Shown: positions 25,721 through 34,697, counted from the first letter of the stretch. The stretch is 64,000 nucleotides of DNA from Granulosicoccus sp036478595 (GCA_036478595.1 JAZGEF010000039.1:1-64000), one strand, 5' to 3'. Translations and numbers: made by a program. Notes: generated from the sequence alone by a model not told the origin.

Positions 25721-25993
25721 GTGCCACGTTCATTAAGAAAAGGCCCGTTTGTTGACGACCATCTTATCAAGAAGGTTGAAGCAGCAAAAGCGAGCAACAG
25801 CAAGCGTCCAATCAAAACCTGGTCGCGTCGTTCAATGATCCTTCCAGACATGGTTGGTTTAACTATCGCCGTGCATAACGGTCGTCAGCACGTGCCCGTG
25901 TTGGTGTCTGAAAACATGGTTGGCCACAAGCTGGGTGAATTTGCCGCCACGCGTACTTACCGTGGTCACATAGCTGACAAGAAAGCCCGTTAA
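25721..25993 (+). CDS. rpsS: 30S ribosomal protein S19
   Basis: The protein is 90 aa from a GTG start (PRSLRKGPFVDDHL), ending VGHKLGEFAATRTYRGHIAD. S19 is in the 30S head beside S13. It is one of four r-protein genes in this run with a non-ATG start. Confidence 0.98.
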   Translation: MPRSLRKGPFVDDHLIKKVEAAKASNSKRPIKTWSRRSMILPDMVGLTIAVHNGRQHVPVLVSENMVGHKLGEFAATRTYRGHIADKKAR

Positions 25994-26022
25994 GGCCAGG
26001 ACGACGATAACGTGAGAACACA

Positions 26023-26358
26023 ATGATGCAAGTCGAATCTAAATTAAGTCACGCTAGAATTTCTGCGCAGAAGGTCCGCTTAGTAGCGGATCAAATTCGC
26101 GGCAAATCAGTTGAAGGCGCACTTGAGTTGCTGACATTTAGCGACAAAAAAGCAGGCGCGATCATGAAGAAGCTTGTCGACAGTGCAATCGCCAATGCAG
26201 AGCACAATGAAGGTGCGGACGTTGACGATCTAAGAATATCAGCGGTTCAGGTCAATGAAGGCCCAACCATGAAACGTTTACGGGCGCGAGCTAAAGGTTC
26301 TGCAAACCGTATTCTTAAGCGTACTAGTCACATCACTGTGACGGTATCGGACCGCTAG
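26023..26358 (+). CDS. rplV: 50S ribosomal protein L22
   Basis: The protein is 111 aa. The gene begins ATGATG, so the start could also be 26026 (MQVESKLSHARISAQKVRLV). The beta-hairpin MKRLRARAKGSANRILKRTS reaches into the exit tunnel and is where macrolide-resistance changes occur in other bacteria. It lies between rpsS and rpsC as usual. Confidence 0.98.
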   Translation: MMQVESKLSHARISAQKVRLVADQIRGKSVEGALELLTFSDKKAGAIMKKLVDSAIANAEHNEGADVDDLRISAVQVNEGPTMKRLRARAKGSANRILKRTSHITVTVSDR

Positions 26359-26369
26359 GAGCAGATAAC

Positions 26370-27053
26370 GTGGGTCAAAAAGTACATCCAATTGGTATCA
26401 GGCTTGGCATTTCAGCAGACTGGAATTCAACCTGGTACGCCGGCAACGAAGATTACGCAAACTATCTGAACGAAGATATTAAAGTGCGTGCGTTCCTTAA
26501 AAAGGAACTTGCTCATGCGTCCGTTAGCCGTATCCAAATTCAACGCCCAGCAAAAGCTGTGGTTATTACAATCCATTCGGCTCGCCCTGGTATCGTTATC
26601 GGTAAAAAGGGCGAAGACGTGGAGCGTTTGCGTAAAGTGATTGCACCGATGGTTAGCTTGAACATTAATAACGTCAAGATCAACATCGCTGAAATCCGAA
26701 AGCCTGAGATCGATGCTCAGCTTGTAGCTGAAAGTGTTGCGCAGCAGCTTGAGCGCCGTGTGATGTTCAGACGTGCCATGAAGCGCGTGTTAACTAACAC
26801 TATGCGCCTTGGTGCGCAGGGTGTGAAAATCGCTGTATCAGGTCGACTGAATGGTGCTGAGATTGCTCGGCGCGAGTGGTATCACGATGGACGCGTTCCA
26901 TTGCATACCTTGCGTGCAGACATCGATTACGGCACTGCCGAAGCGCACACAACTTATGGTGTTATCGGTATCAAAGTTTGGATCTGTCACGGCGAAGTAT
27001 TTGATCTTGATGCAAAGCGTGCGGAAGTGGCTAAAGCCACTGCGCAGAAGTAA
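26370..27053 (+). CDS. rpsC: 30S ribosomal protein S3
   Basis: The protein is 227 aa from GTG (GQKVHPIGIRLG). A KH domain with the GKKG loop (IVIGKKGEDVERLRK) and a C-terminal domain (GRLNGAEIARREWYHDGRVP) form the mRNA entry-site protein with helicase activity together with S4 and S5. Confidence 0.99.
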   Translation: MGQKVHPIGIRLGISADWNSTWYAGNEDYANYLNEDIKVRAFLKKELAHASVSRIQIQRPAKAVVITIHSARPGIVIGKKGEDVERLRKVIAPMVSLNINNVKINIAEIRKPEIDAQLVAESVAQQLERRVMFRRAMKRVLTNTMRLGAQGVKIAVSGRLNGAEIARREWYHDGRVPLHTLRADIDYGTAEAHTTYGVIGIKVWICHGEVFDLDAKRAEVAKATAQK

Positions 27054-27081
27054 CAGTAGAGCGGACATTTAGAGCAAAGAT

Positions 27082-27495
27082 ATGCTTCAACCGAAACGTA
27101 CAAAATTCCGAAAGATGCACAAGGGCCGCAACCGCGGGCTTGCGCTAAACGGTAATAAAGTTAGCTTTGGCGAATACGGCCTTAAAGCTTCTGATCGTGG
27201 CCGCTTAACAGCTCGTCAGATCGAAGCGGCTCGTCGTGCCATGACGCGTCATATTAAACGTGGTGGAAAAATTTGGATCCGAATCTTTCCCGATACGCCT
27301 GTTACCAAAAAGCCTATAGAAGTTCGAATGGGTAAAGGTAAAGGTAACGTGGAGTACTGGGTAGCCAAGATTCAGCCTGGCAAGATGCTGTACGAAATGG
27401 AAGGCGTATCTGAAGAGATCGCTCGTGAAGCATTCGCACTGGCCGCTGCGAAGCTGCCAATCCGCACCACATTCGTATCTAGGACCTTAGCGTAA
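27082..27495 (+). CDS. rplP: 50S ribosomal protein L16
   Basis: The protein is 137 aa, MLQPKRTKFRKMHKGRNRG. It carries PIEVRMGKGKGNVEYWVA, whose arginine is hydroxylated by YcfD/RoxA in E. coli. L16 shapes the A-site tRNA region. Its stop TAA shares a base with the rpmC ATG (TAATG). Confidence 0.99.
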   Translation: MLQPKRTKFRKMHKGRNRGLALNGNKVSFGEYGLKASDRGRLTARQIEAARRAMTRHIKRGGKIWIRIFPDTPVTKKPIEVRMGKGKGNVEYWVAKIQPGKMLYEMEGVSEEIAREAFALAAAKLPIRTTFVSRTLA

Positions 27496-27701
27496 TGGCC
27501 ACCGCAGATGTAAAAGCAGAATTACAAACAAAAAGTGTTGATGAACTCACCACTGAGCTAACCGCACTATGCCGTGAGCAATTCAACTTGCGCATGCAGC
27601 AGGGTTCAGGCCAAGAAATCAAGCCGCACAATTTTAAGCGTGTGCGTCGCCAGATCGCTCGAATTAAGACGGTGATCAATCAGAAACAAGCGAGCGTCTG
27701 A
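27495..27701 (+). CDS. rpmC: 50S ribosomal protein L29
   Basis: The protein is 68 aa and helical, with LTALCREQFNLRMQQGSGQ and KPHNFKRVRRQIARIKTV, as in L29 near the tunnel exit. It overlaps the rplP stop by one base and is followed by rpsQ after 2 nt. Confidence 0.97.
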   Translation: MATADVKAELQTKSVDELTTELTALCREQFNLRMQQGSGQEIKPHNFKRVRRQIARIKTVINQKQASV

Positions 27702-27703
27702 AC

Positions 27704-27988
27704 ATGAGTGAAGCAAAAGCAGCAACAACGAATGAAGGCAAGCTACAGCGAGTAGAGATTGGTCGCGTTGCCAGTAATAAAATGGAACAAAGCGCCACGG
27801 TAGTAATTGAGCGTCGGGTACAGCACCCCATGTACGGCAAGTTCGTGCGCCGTAGTAAAAAATTCATGGTGCACGATGCTGATAACGTGCTCAACATTGG
27901 TGATCTGGTGCAGATTAAAGAGTGCCGCCCGCTTTCAAAGAATAAGTCGTGGACACTCGATAAAGTTCTTGAACAAGCAAGCGAATAA
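27704..27988 (+). CDS. rpsQ: 30S ribosomal protein S17
   Basis: The protein is 94 aa; an OB-fold with VASNKMEQSATVVIERRVQH and LVQIKECRPLSKNKSW. It has about 10 extra N-terminal residues (SEAKAATTNEGK) compared with E. coli. It is the last gene of the S10 set; a 55-nt gap separates it from rplN, the first spc gene. Confidence 0.98.
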   Translation: MSEAKAATTNEGKLQRVEIGRVASNKMEQSATVVIERRVQHPMYGKFVRRSKKFMVHDADNVLNIGDLVQIKECRPLSKNKSWTLDKVLEQASE

Positions 27989-28043
27989 ATCGCACCTAGT
28001 AGCCACATAAGTAAAAGAAATAAAGAGAGTTGAGTAGCGTCCG

Positions 28044-28412
28044 ATGATTCAAATGCAAACAGTCCTCAATGTAGCTGACAATAGCGGTGCACGCCGTGTT
28101 CAGTGCATCAAGGTATTAGGTGGTTCGCACCGTCGCTACGCGCGAGTGGGTGATGTCATCAAGATCAGTATTAAAGATGCCATTCCGCGCGGCCGTGTGA
28201 AAAAGGGCGAAGTCTACAACGCGGTTGTAGTGCGTACGCGAAAAGGTATTCGTCGCGCTGATGGTTCAACTATCCGTTTCGATACGAATGCGGCTGTAAT
28301 TCTTAACGCAAAACTTGAGCCGGTCGGTACCCGTATTTTTGGACCGGTAACTCGTGAACTTCGTACTGAGAAGTTCATGAAGCTTGTGTCTTTGGCGCCT
28401 GAAGTACTGTAA
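28044..28412 (+). CDS. rplN: 50S ribosomal protein L14
   Basis: The protein is 122 aa, MIQMQTVLNVADNSGARRVQ through RELRTEKFMKLVSLAPEVL, exactly the bacterial length. L14 lies at the subunit interface and is the target of the RsfS silencing factor in other bacteria. It is the first gene of the spc section. Confidence 0.99.
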   Translation: MIQMQTVLNVADNSGARRVQCIKVLGGSHRRYARVGDVIKISIKDAIPRGRVKKGEVYNAVVVRTRKGIRRADGSTIRFDTNAAVILNAKLEPVGTRIFGPVTRELRTEKFMKLVSLAPEVL

Positions 28413-28428
28413 GGCAGGTAATTAAAAA

Positions 28429-28743
28429 ATGAATCGCATCAAAACAGGTGATGACGTAATCGTCCTCGCAGGTAAAGACAAAGGTCGACGCGGCGCAGTA
28501 GCGCGGTTGATGGGTGAACGAGTGATTGTTGATGGTATCAACATGATCAAGAAGCACGCTAAGGGTAATCCTCAAGCTGGCGACCCAGGCGGCATCCAAG
28601 AGCAGGAAGCATCTATCCACAATTCGAACGTGGCGCTCTGGAACCCTAAGGCTAAAAAGGCTGATCGCACTGGTATTCGCAACAACGAAAAAACCGGCAA
28701 AAGAGAACGCTTTTTTAAATCTGACAGTACGTCAGTTGACTAG
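28429..28743 (+). CDS. rplX: 50S ribosomal protein L24
   Basis: The protein is 104 aa with the KOW motif (IKTGDDVIVLAGKDKGRRG) and the following HAKGNPQAGDPGGIQEQEA loop. It is an early 50S assembly protein. Standard position between rplN and rplE. Confidence 0.98.
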   Translation: MNRIKTGDDVIVLAGKDKGRRGAVARLMGERVIVDGINMIKKHAKGNPQAGDPGGIQEQEASIHNSNVALWNPKAKKADRTGIRNNEKTGKRERFFKSDSTSVD

Positions 28744-28758
28744 TAAGAGCAAATAGTA

Positions 28759-29295
28759 ATGGCTAGATTAGCAGCAGAATACAAGGACAAAATCCTTCCT
28801 CAATTGATGGAAGAGTTTTCCTATAACAGCGTGATGCAAGCACCGCGCATCGAAAAAATTACACTTAACATGGGCTTGGGCGAAGCGGTAGGCGACAAGA
28901 AGGTTCTTGAAGCGGCTGTTGGAGACATGATTAAAATCAGTGGTCAAAAGCCGGTTATCACTCTAGCTCGTAAATCAATCGCGGGTTTTAAAATTCGTGA
29001 TGGTTACCCAATCGGTTGCAAGGTGACACTACGCCGTGCGCGTATGTACGAATTTCTTGATCGTTTGGTAGCAATTTCAATACCTCGTATCCGAGATTTT
29101 CGTGGCATCAACCCAAAGTCATTTGATGGCCGAGGCAACTACAGCCTGGGTGTTCGGGAACAGATCATCTTCCCGGAAATAGATTACGACAAAATCGACG
29201 CAGTGCGTGGAATGGATATCACCATTACCACATCAGCAAAAACTGATGCTGAAGCACTGTCATTGTTGAAGAAATTCAACTTCCCATTCAGGTAA
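28759..29295 (+). CDS. rplE: 50S ribosomal protein L5
   Basis: The protein is 178 aa, typical of L5. It shows IEKITLNMGLGEAVGDKK, KPVITLARKSIAGFKIR and IRDFRGINPKSFDGRGNYSL. It binds 5S rRNA in the central protuberance and contacts P-site tRNA. Confidence 0.99.
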   Translation: MARLAAEYKDKILPQLMEEFSYNSVMQAPRIEKITLNMGLGEAVGDKKVLEAAVGDMIKISGQKPVITLARKSIAGFKIRDGYPIGCKVTLRRARMYEFLDRLVAISIPRIRDFRGINPKSFDGRGNYSLGVREQIIFPEIDYDKIDAVRGMDITITTSAKTDAEALSLLKKFNFPFR

Positions 29296-29327
29296 CTTTT
29301 TAGATAAAGAACAGAGGCTCTATACCT

Positions 29328-29633
29328 GTGGCAAAGAAGTCAATGATCGCGCGTGAAAAAAAGCGCACAAAGCTAGTCGCACAACATGCGGAAAAGCGAA
29401 AGAAACTCAAAGCAATCATCATCTCTGAAGAGGTGGGTTACGAAGAGAAGATGGCTGCTGTAGTGGCGTTGCAAAAGTTGCCACGTGATTCATCACCAGC
29501 TCGTCAACGTAACCGTTGCCGTATTACGGGTCGTCCTCATGGCGTTTACCGTAAGTTTGGTTTGAGCCGAATTAAATTACGAGAAGCAGCGATGCGTGGC
29601 GATGTGCCAGGCCTCGTTAAGGCAAGTTGGTAG
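29328..29633 (+). CDS. rpsN: 30S ribosomal protein S14
   Basis: The protein is 101 aa from GTG (AKKSMIAREKKRTKLV). This is the long S14 form without a CxxC zinc site, as is usual in Gammaproteobacteria; RQRNRCRITGRPHGVYRKFG is the conserved C-terminal part. Confidence 0.98.
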   Translation: MAKKSMIAREKKRTKLVAQHAEKRKKLKAIIISEEVGYEEKMAAVVALQKLPRDSSPARQRNRCRITGRPHGVYRKFGLSRIKLREAAMRGDVPGLVKASW

Positions 29634-29644
29634 GAGAATAAACT

Positions 29645-30040
29645 ATGAGTATGTCTGATCCAATCGCCGATATGCTAACTCGCATTCGTAACGGTCAACA
29701 AGCACAAAAAGTGACGGTAGAAATGCCTCATTCAAAGCTTAAGTCTGCCGTTGCCAATGTGCTGAAAGCCGAAGGTTATATTACTGAATTTGGCAAAACC
29801 GAAGTAGAAGGTAAGCCAACACTGTCCGTCACGCTTAAGTACTTTGGTGGCAAGCCAGTTATTGAAAAAATTATGCGCGTTAGCCGTCCGGGCTTACGTC
29901 GCTACTCTGATGCCACAAGCATTCCAGAAGTATTGGGCGGTTTAGGAGTATCGATCGTCTCTACATCCCAGGGTGTAATGACGGGCAAGCAAGCCAAAGC
30001 TTCAGGCCACGGCGGCGAAGTGCTTTGTACTGTTCAATAG
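29645..30040 (+). CDS. rpsH: 30S ribosomal protein S8
   Basis: The protein is 131 aa, SMSDPIADMLTRIRNGQ to the C-terminal STSQGVMTGKQAKASGHGGE. It binds the central domain of 16S rRNA and in E. coli is the spc-operon feedback repressor. Confidence 0.99.
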   Translation: MSMSDPIADMLTRIRNGQQAQKVTVEMPHSKLKSAVANVLKAEGYITEFGKTEVEGKPTLSVTLKYFGGKPVIEKIMRVSRPGLRRYSDATSIPEVLGGLGVSIVSTSQGVMTGKQAKASGHGGEVLCTVQ

Positions 30041-30099
30041 ACAGTCCATAAGCCACGCCACTTAACGAACTAGCTGGAACGTTTTTAATAGGAAAGGCC

Positions 30100-30633
30100 A
30101 TGTCACGCGTTGCAAAAAATCCGATTGAAGTGCCAAAGGGCGTGGACATCACAATTAATGGGCAATCTGTCAATGCCAAAGGCCCTAAGGGCAATGAAGC
30201 GATGGAGTTGCACAAAGATGTAGGCGCTACTTTGGAAGATGGCGTTCTTGGTGTAAAACCACTAAACGAGACAAAAGCTGCGATGGCTATGGCCGGTACT
30301 ATGCGGGCATTGCTCAACAATCTCGTTATCGGTGTTCATACAGGTTTTGAAAAGAAACTTGAATTGCGCGGCGTGGGTTACAGAGCGCAAGCGCAGGGTA
30401 ATGTTATCAACCTAACACTGGGTTTTTCACACCCGGTTGCCCACAAGCTACCTGAAGGCATTAAGATCGAAACCCCTAGCCAGACAGAAATTACGGTTAG
30501 CGGCACTAACAAGCAGATTGTTGGCCAAGTTGCAGCTGACATCCGAAGCTACCGTCCACCAGAGCCTTACAAGGGCAAGGGTGTTCGTTATGTTAATGAG
30601 TACGTAGCCATGAAAGAGGCTAAAAAGAAGTAA
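30100..30633 (+). CDS. rplF: 50S ribosomal protein L6
   Basis: The protein is 177 aa, two related domains (SRVAKNPIEVPKGVDITI; PEPYKGKGVRYVNEYVAMKE). AGGAAAGGCC precedes the ATG. A gap of 90 nt, large for this operon, separates it from rplR. Confidence 0.99.
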   Translation: MSRVAKNPIEVPKGVDITINGQSVNAKGPKGNEAMELHKDVGATLEDGVLGVKPLNETKAAMAMAGTMRALLNNLVIGVHTGFEKKLELRGVGYRAQAQGNVINLTLGFSHPVAHKLPEGIKIETPSQTEITVSGTNKQIVGQVAADIRSYRPPEPYKGKGVRYVNEYVAMKEAKKK

Positions 30634-30723
30634 TCAGTGCTATTCGCAACGTTGTCATGTTATACGCGCGGCAACACCTAGAAGCACTAATTATTATTTC
30701 TTTATATATAAAGGTTTATTGAG
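30634..30723 (+). other. Structured 90-nt spacer between rplF and rplR
   Basis: AGTGCT near the rplF stop can pair with AGCACT 45 nt later, and GTTGTC/GGCAAC can pair inside, giving a two-tier stem. A stretch with TTATACGCGCGG resembles a -10 plus GC-rich discriminator. After the stem come an AT-rich run (TTATTTCTTTATATATAAAGG) and the rplR start. This could be an internal promoter, an RNA-processing site or a protein-binding leader; the evidence is visual only. Confidence 0.35.
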
Positions 30724-31077
30724 ATGGACAAGAAGACAAATCGCCTTCGACGGGCAAAAAAGACACGGGCTAAGATCCGCGAACTCTGTGTTCCGCGTCT
30801 AACCATTCACCGTACACCACGTCATATCTATGCGCAGGTTATAGATGGTGATAACAGCAAAGTCGTCGCAGCGGTTTCGACTCTTAGCAAAGATATGCGA
30901 ACTGGCGTGAAATACAGCGGAAACGTTGAAGCGGCAGCAGCGGTAGGTAAGGCGATAGCAGAAAAAGCATCAGCAGCGGGTGTAAGCCAGGTTGCATTTG
31001 ATCGTTCTGGTTTTAAATACCACGGTCGCGTTAAAGCGCTAGCCGATGCAGCCCGTGAACACGGCCTGAAATTCTAG
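30724..31077 (+). CDS. rplR: 50S ribosomal protein L18
   Basis: The protein is 117 aa, DKKTNRLRRAKKTRAKIREL to AFDRSGFKYHGRVKALADAA. It carries 5S rRNA to the 50S with L5. Confidence 0.98.
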   Translation: MDKKTNRLRRAKKTRAKIRELCVPRLTIHRTPRHIYAQVIDGDNSKVVAAVSTLSKDMRTGVKYSGNVEAAAAVGKAIAEKASAAGVSQVAFDRSGFKYHGRVKALADAAREHGLKF

Positions 31078-31087
31078 AGATAAGCAG

Positions 31088-31606
31088 ATGGCAAACGATA
31101 ACAATTACAATCAAAGCAGTGACGGCTACATCGAGAAGCTGGTAGCGATCAACCGCGTGGCTAAAGTGGTCAAGGGTGGACGTCAATTTGGTTTTACGGC
31201 ACTAACTGTTGTTGGTGATGGTAATGGCCGAGTTGGAATAGGTTATGGCAAAGCGCGTGAAGTGCCATTGGCCATCCAGAAGGCGATGGAAAAAGCTCGT
31301 CGTGACATGAAAAATGTCCAGCTTAAAGACGGCACATTGCAATACGCACTGAAAGGTCGCCATGGTGCAGCCCGTGTGTACATGCAACCCGCTTCTGAAG
31401 GTACGGGCATTATCGCAGGTGGTGCAATGCGAGCAGTTTTCGAAGCTGTCGGTGTGCATAACGTATTGGCTAAAATTATTGGCACTAACAACCCGATCAA
31501 TGTTGTTCGCGCCACGATTAACGGGCTAACCGGTATGCAGAACGCTGAGTCGGTTGCTGCCAAGCGTGGTAAGCCAGTAGCTGAAATACGGGATGACCAA
31601 GCATGA
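31088..31606 (+). CDS. rpsE: 30S ribosomal protein S5
   Basis: The protein is 172 aa: N-terminal dsRBD-like domain (LVAINRVAKVVKGGRQFGFT, VVGDGNGRVGIGYGKAREVP) and a C-terminal domain ending near NGLTGMQNAESVAAKRGK. S5 is important for decoding accuracy. It overlaps rpmD by 4 nt (ATGA). Confidence 0.99.
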   Translation: MANDNNYNQSSDGYIEKLVAINRVAKVVKGGRQFGFTALTVVGDGNGRVGIGYGKAREVPLAIQKAMEKARRDMKNVQLKDGTLQYALKGRHGAARVYMQPASEGTGIIAGGAMRAVFEAVGVHNVLAKIIGTNNPINVVRATINGLTGMQNAESVAAKRGKPVAEIRDDQA

Positions 31607-31791
31607 GCGCTACAATCAAAGTCACTTTAGTTAGGAGTATGAACGGTCGACTAAAAAACCACATCGCAAGTGTACGTGGTTTGGGTTTGCGTCGTATGCA
31701 CCAAACCGTTGAAGTAATCGACACACCAGAAAATCGCGGCATGATTAATAAAGCGTACTACATGCTGCAAGTAGAAGAGCAGGTCAAATAA
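31603..31791 (+). CDS. rpmD: 50S ribosomal protein L30
   Basis: The protein is 62 aa, IKVTLVRSMNGRLKNHIASV and LGLRRMHQTVEVIDTPENRG. Starts inside the end of rpsE and shares a base with rplO (TAATG). Confidence 0.98.
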   Translation: MSATIKVTLVRSMNGRLKNHIASVRGLGLRRMHQTVEVIDTPENRGMINKAYYMLQVEEQVK

Positions 31792-32303
31792 TGACAACTG
31801 AACTGGCATCTGAAGTAATGAAACTAAATAACCTTAAGCCTAGCGAAGGCAGCCGTAAGAACGCTACTCGCGTTGGCCGAGGTATTGGTTCGGGTACTGG
31901 AAAAACCTGTGGTCGTGGCCATAAAGGCCAGAAGTCGCGTTCAGGTGGCTGGCACAAGGTTGGTTTTGAAGGCGGCCAGATGCCTATCCAGCGTCGTTTG
32001 CCAAAGTTTGGTTTTACGTCTCGTATGGGTCGTTATTACGAAGAGGTTCGTCTTAACGAATTGACTAATGTTGCTGACGGCAATATTACGATTGAATCAT
32101 TGATCGCGGCTGGTATTGTTCCAAGTCAAACTCAGACAGTTAAAATTATTTTGTCTGGTGCTATTGAGAAAGCGGTGACGGTTACAGGATGTCGTGCAAC
32201 TAAAGGTGCAAAAGCTGCAATAGAAGCGGCTGGCGGCAGCGTTGCTGCAATGCCTGAGCCGGCTCCTAAGGCGAAGCTTGTCAAAAAGAATAAACCAGCG
32301 TAA
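31791..32303 (+). CDS. rplO: 50S ribosomal protein L15
   Basis: The protein is 170 aa if it begins at the TAATG junction with rpmD, which has GAGCAGG upstream. The family's usual start (MKLNNLKPSEGS) is at 31818, so nine extra residues (MTTELASEV) or a later start are both possible. The core has GRGIGSGTGKTCGRGHKGQK and GFEGGQMPIQRRLPKFGF. The C-terminus is extended by an Ala/Lys-rich tail past the usual ~144 residues. Confidence 0.97.
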   Translation: MTTELASEVMKLNNLKPSEGSRKNATRVGRGIGSGTGKTCGRGHKGQKSRSGGWHKVGFEGGQMPIQRRLPKFGFTSRMGRYYEEVRLNELTNVADGNITIESLIAAGIVPSQTQTVKIILSGAIEKAVTVTGCRATKGAKAAIEAAGGSVAAMPEPAPKAKLVKKNKPA

Positions 32304-32339
32304 GCAACTAGTAATCGAAATTAACTAGAGCAGAGCATT

Positions 32340-33683
32340 ATGGCAGCAGCAGACAAAAATAAAGCAGCATTAGGCGGCATCGGAAAGTCATCCGAGCTGT
32401 GGCCGCGCCTGCTATTTGTACTGTTCGCTATGGTGATTTTTCGTATCGGTTCTCACATTACTATTCCAGGTGTCGACCCTGGTGTAATGGCGGAATTATT
32501 TGAGCAGCAAAGCGGCGGCATCCTGGGCATGCTAAATATGTTCGGCGGTGGTGCGTTGTCACGTATGTCACTATTCGCATTAGGCGTTATGCCTTACATC
32601 TCGGCATCGATCATCATGCAGTTAATGACTCACGTCATTCCGCAGCTCGAGCAACTACGCAAAGAAGGTGAGAGCGGTCGCCGCATCATTACTAAATACA
32701 CGCGTTACGGCACATTGTTATTGGCGACTATCCAGTCAGTAGGCATCGCGGTTGCGCTACAGGGTCAATCTGCTGGCGGTCAAAGTCTAGTGTTTCTAAC
32801 AGGGCCTGGTTTTGTATTTGCCGCCGCTATCACCTTAATCACTGGCACGATGTTTTTGATGTGGCTGGGTGAGCAGATCACGGAGCGTGGCATTGGTAAC
32901 GGTATCTCGATTCTGATTTTCACCGGCATCGTGGCAGGTTTGCCTCGCGCTATCGGCGGCACGCTTGAATTAGCCCGAACAGGTGAGCTCAGTACGTTCA
33001 CAGTAATCCTATTATTCGCAATGGTGTTTGCGGTCACAGCATTTGTTGTATTTGTAGAGCGCGGACAGCGCCGTATCACTGTAAACTACGCCAAGCGGCA
33101 GCAGGGGCGTAAGATGTACGCGGCCCAATCAAGCCATTTGCCGTTAAAATTGAACATGGCCGGTGTGATTCCGCCCATATTTGCATCCAGTATTATCCTG
33201 TTCCCAGCTACTTTGGGCGATTTGGCTACCAGCAACAGCAATTCATGGCTGAATACATTGGTATCCACGCTACAACCTGGCCAACCGGTTTATATACTGC
33301 TGTATGCATCAGCGATCATATTTTTCTGCTTTTTCTACACCGCGCTGGTTTTCAACGCGAAAGAAACTGCTGATAATTTAAAGCGTGCAGGCGCGTTCAT
33401 CCCTGGTATACGTCCAGGTGAGCAAACTGCTCGTTACATAGATGGTGTACTAACTCGCCTTACGTTTTATGGCGCCTTGTACATCACTTTGGTATGTCTG
33501 CTACCAGAATTTCTCATTCTGTTATGGAACGTACCGTTTTATTTCGGTGGTACATCACTGCTAATTATTGTTGTGGTGTGTATGGATTTCGTCGCTCAAG
33601 CCCAGGCTCATATGATGAGTCATCAGTACGAAGGTTTGATGAAAAAGCAGGGTGGTAAGCCATCACCTCGCGGCGCTAGGTAA
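32340..33683 (+). CDS. secY: Preprotein translocase subunit SecY
   Basis: The protein is 447 aa with ten TM helices. It shows IPGVDPGVMAELF, the plug region NMFGGGALSRMS, and the cytoplasmic loop VERGQRRITVNYAKRQQGR that binds SecA and ribosomes. It is the channel for secreted and inner-membrane proteins. Placed between rplO and rpmJ as in most Gammaproteobacteria. Confidence 0.99.
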   Translation: MAAADKNKAALGGIGKSSELWPRLLFVLFAMVIFRIGSHITIPGVDPGVMAELFEQQSGGILGMLNMFGGGALSRMSLFALGVMPYISASIIMQLMTHVIPQLEQLRKEGESGRRIITKYTRYGTLLLATIQSVGIAVALQGQSAGGQSLVFLTGPGFVFAAAITLITGTMFLMWLGEQITERGIGNGISILIFTGIVAGLPRAIGGTLELARTGELSTFTVILLFAMVFAVTAFVVFVERGQRRITVNYAKRQQGRKMYAAQSSHLPLKLNMAGVIPPIFASSIILFPATLGDLATSNSNSWLNTLVSTLQPGQPVYILLYASAIIFFCFFYTALVFNAKETADNLKRAGAFIPGIRPGEQTARYIDGVLTRLTFYGALYITLVCLLPEFLILLWNVPFYFGGTSLLIIVVVCMDFVAQAQAHMMSHQYEGLMKKQGGKPSPRGAR

Positions 33684-33712
33684 TTTGCGCGCTGCGCATT
33701 CGGAGAGAATTG

Positions 33713-33829
33713 ATGAAAGTTAGAGCATCAGTGAAGAAAATTTGTCGCAATTGCAAGGTCGTCAAGCGTAAGGGCGTAATCCGCGTCATATGCAATAGTG
33801 ACGCTCGGCATAAGCAACGACAAGGTTAA
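33713..33829 (+). CDS. rpmJ: 50S ribosomal protein L36
   Basis: A 38-codon gene: MKVRASVKKICRNCKVVKRK, then GVIRVICNSDARHKQRQG and TAA. The zinc-ribbon ligands C11, C14, C27 and H33 are all present, so this is the zinc-binding form. CGGAGAG lies 7 nt before the ATG. It is separated from rpsM by 12 nt. Confidence 0.97.
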   Translation: MKVRASVKKICRNCKVVKRKGVIRVICNSDARHKQRQG

Positions 33830-33841
33830 TCGGAGAACAGT

Positions 33842-34198
33842 ATGGCGCGTATCGCCGGTATCAATATTCCTGTCCAGAAGCACATCTGGATTTCTTTAAC
33901 TTCGATTTACGGAATCGGACGCACTAGTGCGTACAAGATTTGCGAAGATGCTGGTGTCAAAGCTGATACTAAAGTCCGTGATCTTTCTGAGTCTGAAGTT
34001 GAAAACCTTAGAACTTGCGTAGGCAAGTTCACAGTAGAAGGCGATCTTCGTCGAGACGTATCCATGAACATCAAACGATTGATGGACCTAGGCTGCTATC
34101 GCGGCATCCGTCATCGTCGCGGTTTACCACTACGTGGTCAACGCACCAAAACTAATGCACGTACCCGTAAAGGTCCGCGCCGTCCATTGAAGCGCTAG
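33842..34198 (+). CDS. rpsM: 30S ribosomal protein S13
   Basis: The protein is 118 aa, ARIAGINIPVQKHIWISLTS to RTKTNARTRKGPRRPLKR, whose basic tail touches the P-site tRNA. First gene of the alpha section. Confidence 0.99.
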   Translation: MARIAGINIPVQKHIWISLTSIYGIGRTSAYKICEDAGVKADTKVRDLSESEVENLRTCVGKFTVEGDLRRDVSMNIKRLMDLGCYRGIRHRRGLPLRGQRTKTNARTRKGPRRPLKR

Positions 34199-34221
34199 AA
34201 GCGGATTTATAGTAGAAATTT

Positions 34222-34602
34222 ATGGCAGCCAGCACAAAGAAAAAAGCACGTCGCACAGTATCAGACGGTATTGCGCATATACATGCATCGTTCAACAATA
34301 CGATTGTCATGATCACAGATCGCCAAGGTAATGCGCTTTCATGGGCAACTGCAGGTGGTTCTGGTTTTCGTGGTTCTCGTAAGAGCACACCCTTTGCGGC
34401 GCAGGTTGCTGCAGAACGTGCTGGCGAAGCTGCCAAAGAATATGGTTTAAAGAATATTGACGTTCGCGTCAAAGGCCCAGGTCCTGGCCGTGATTCAGCT
34501 GTTCGCTCACTGAATAACGTTGGATTTAAAATTAGTAGCATTCTCGACGTGACACCCATTCCACACAATGGCTGTCGTCCACCCAAGAAGCGCCGGGTGT
34601 AG
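34222..34602 (+). CDS. rpsK: 30S ribosomal protein S11
   Basis: The protein is 126 aa, GIAHIHASFNNTIVMITDRQ to DVTPIPHNGCRPPKKRRV. Platform protein near the mRNA exit. A 95-nt spacer with a hairpin (AGTCACA/TGTGGCT around 34633-34650) follows before rpsD. Confidence 0.99.
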   Translation: MAASTKKKARRTVSDGIAHIHASFNNTIVMITDRQGNALSWATAGGSGFRGSRKSTPFAAQVAAERAGEAAKEYGLKNIDVRVKGPGPGRDSAVRSLNNVGFKISSILDVTPIPHNGCRPPKKRRV

Positions 34603-34697
34603 AGCGTCGCGTTTAATCAAGTTAACGTTGGCAGTCACACTACTGTGGCTCTAGCGGCTACTACAATTCGCTCTATATGAGTGGGAGATAAGAAGCA

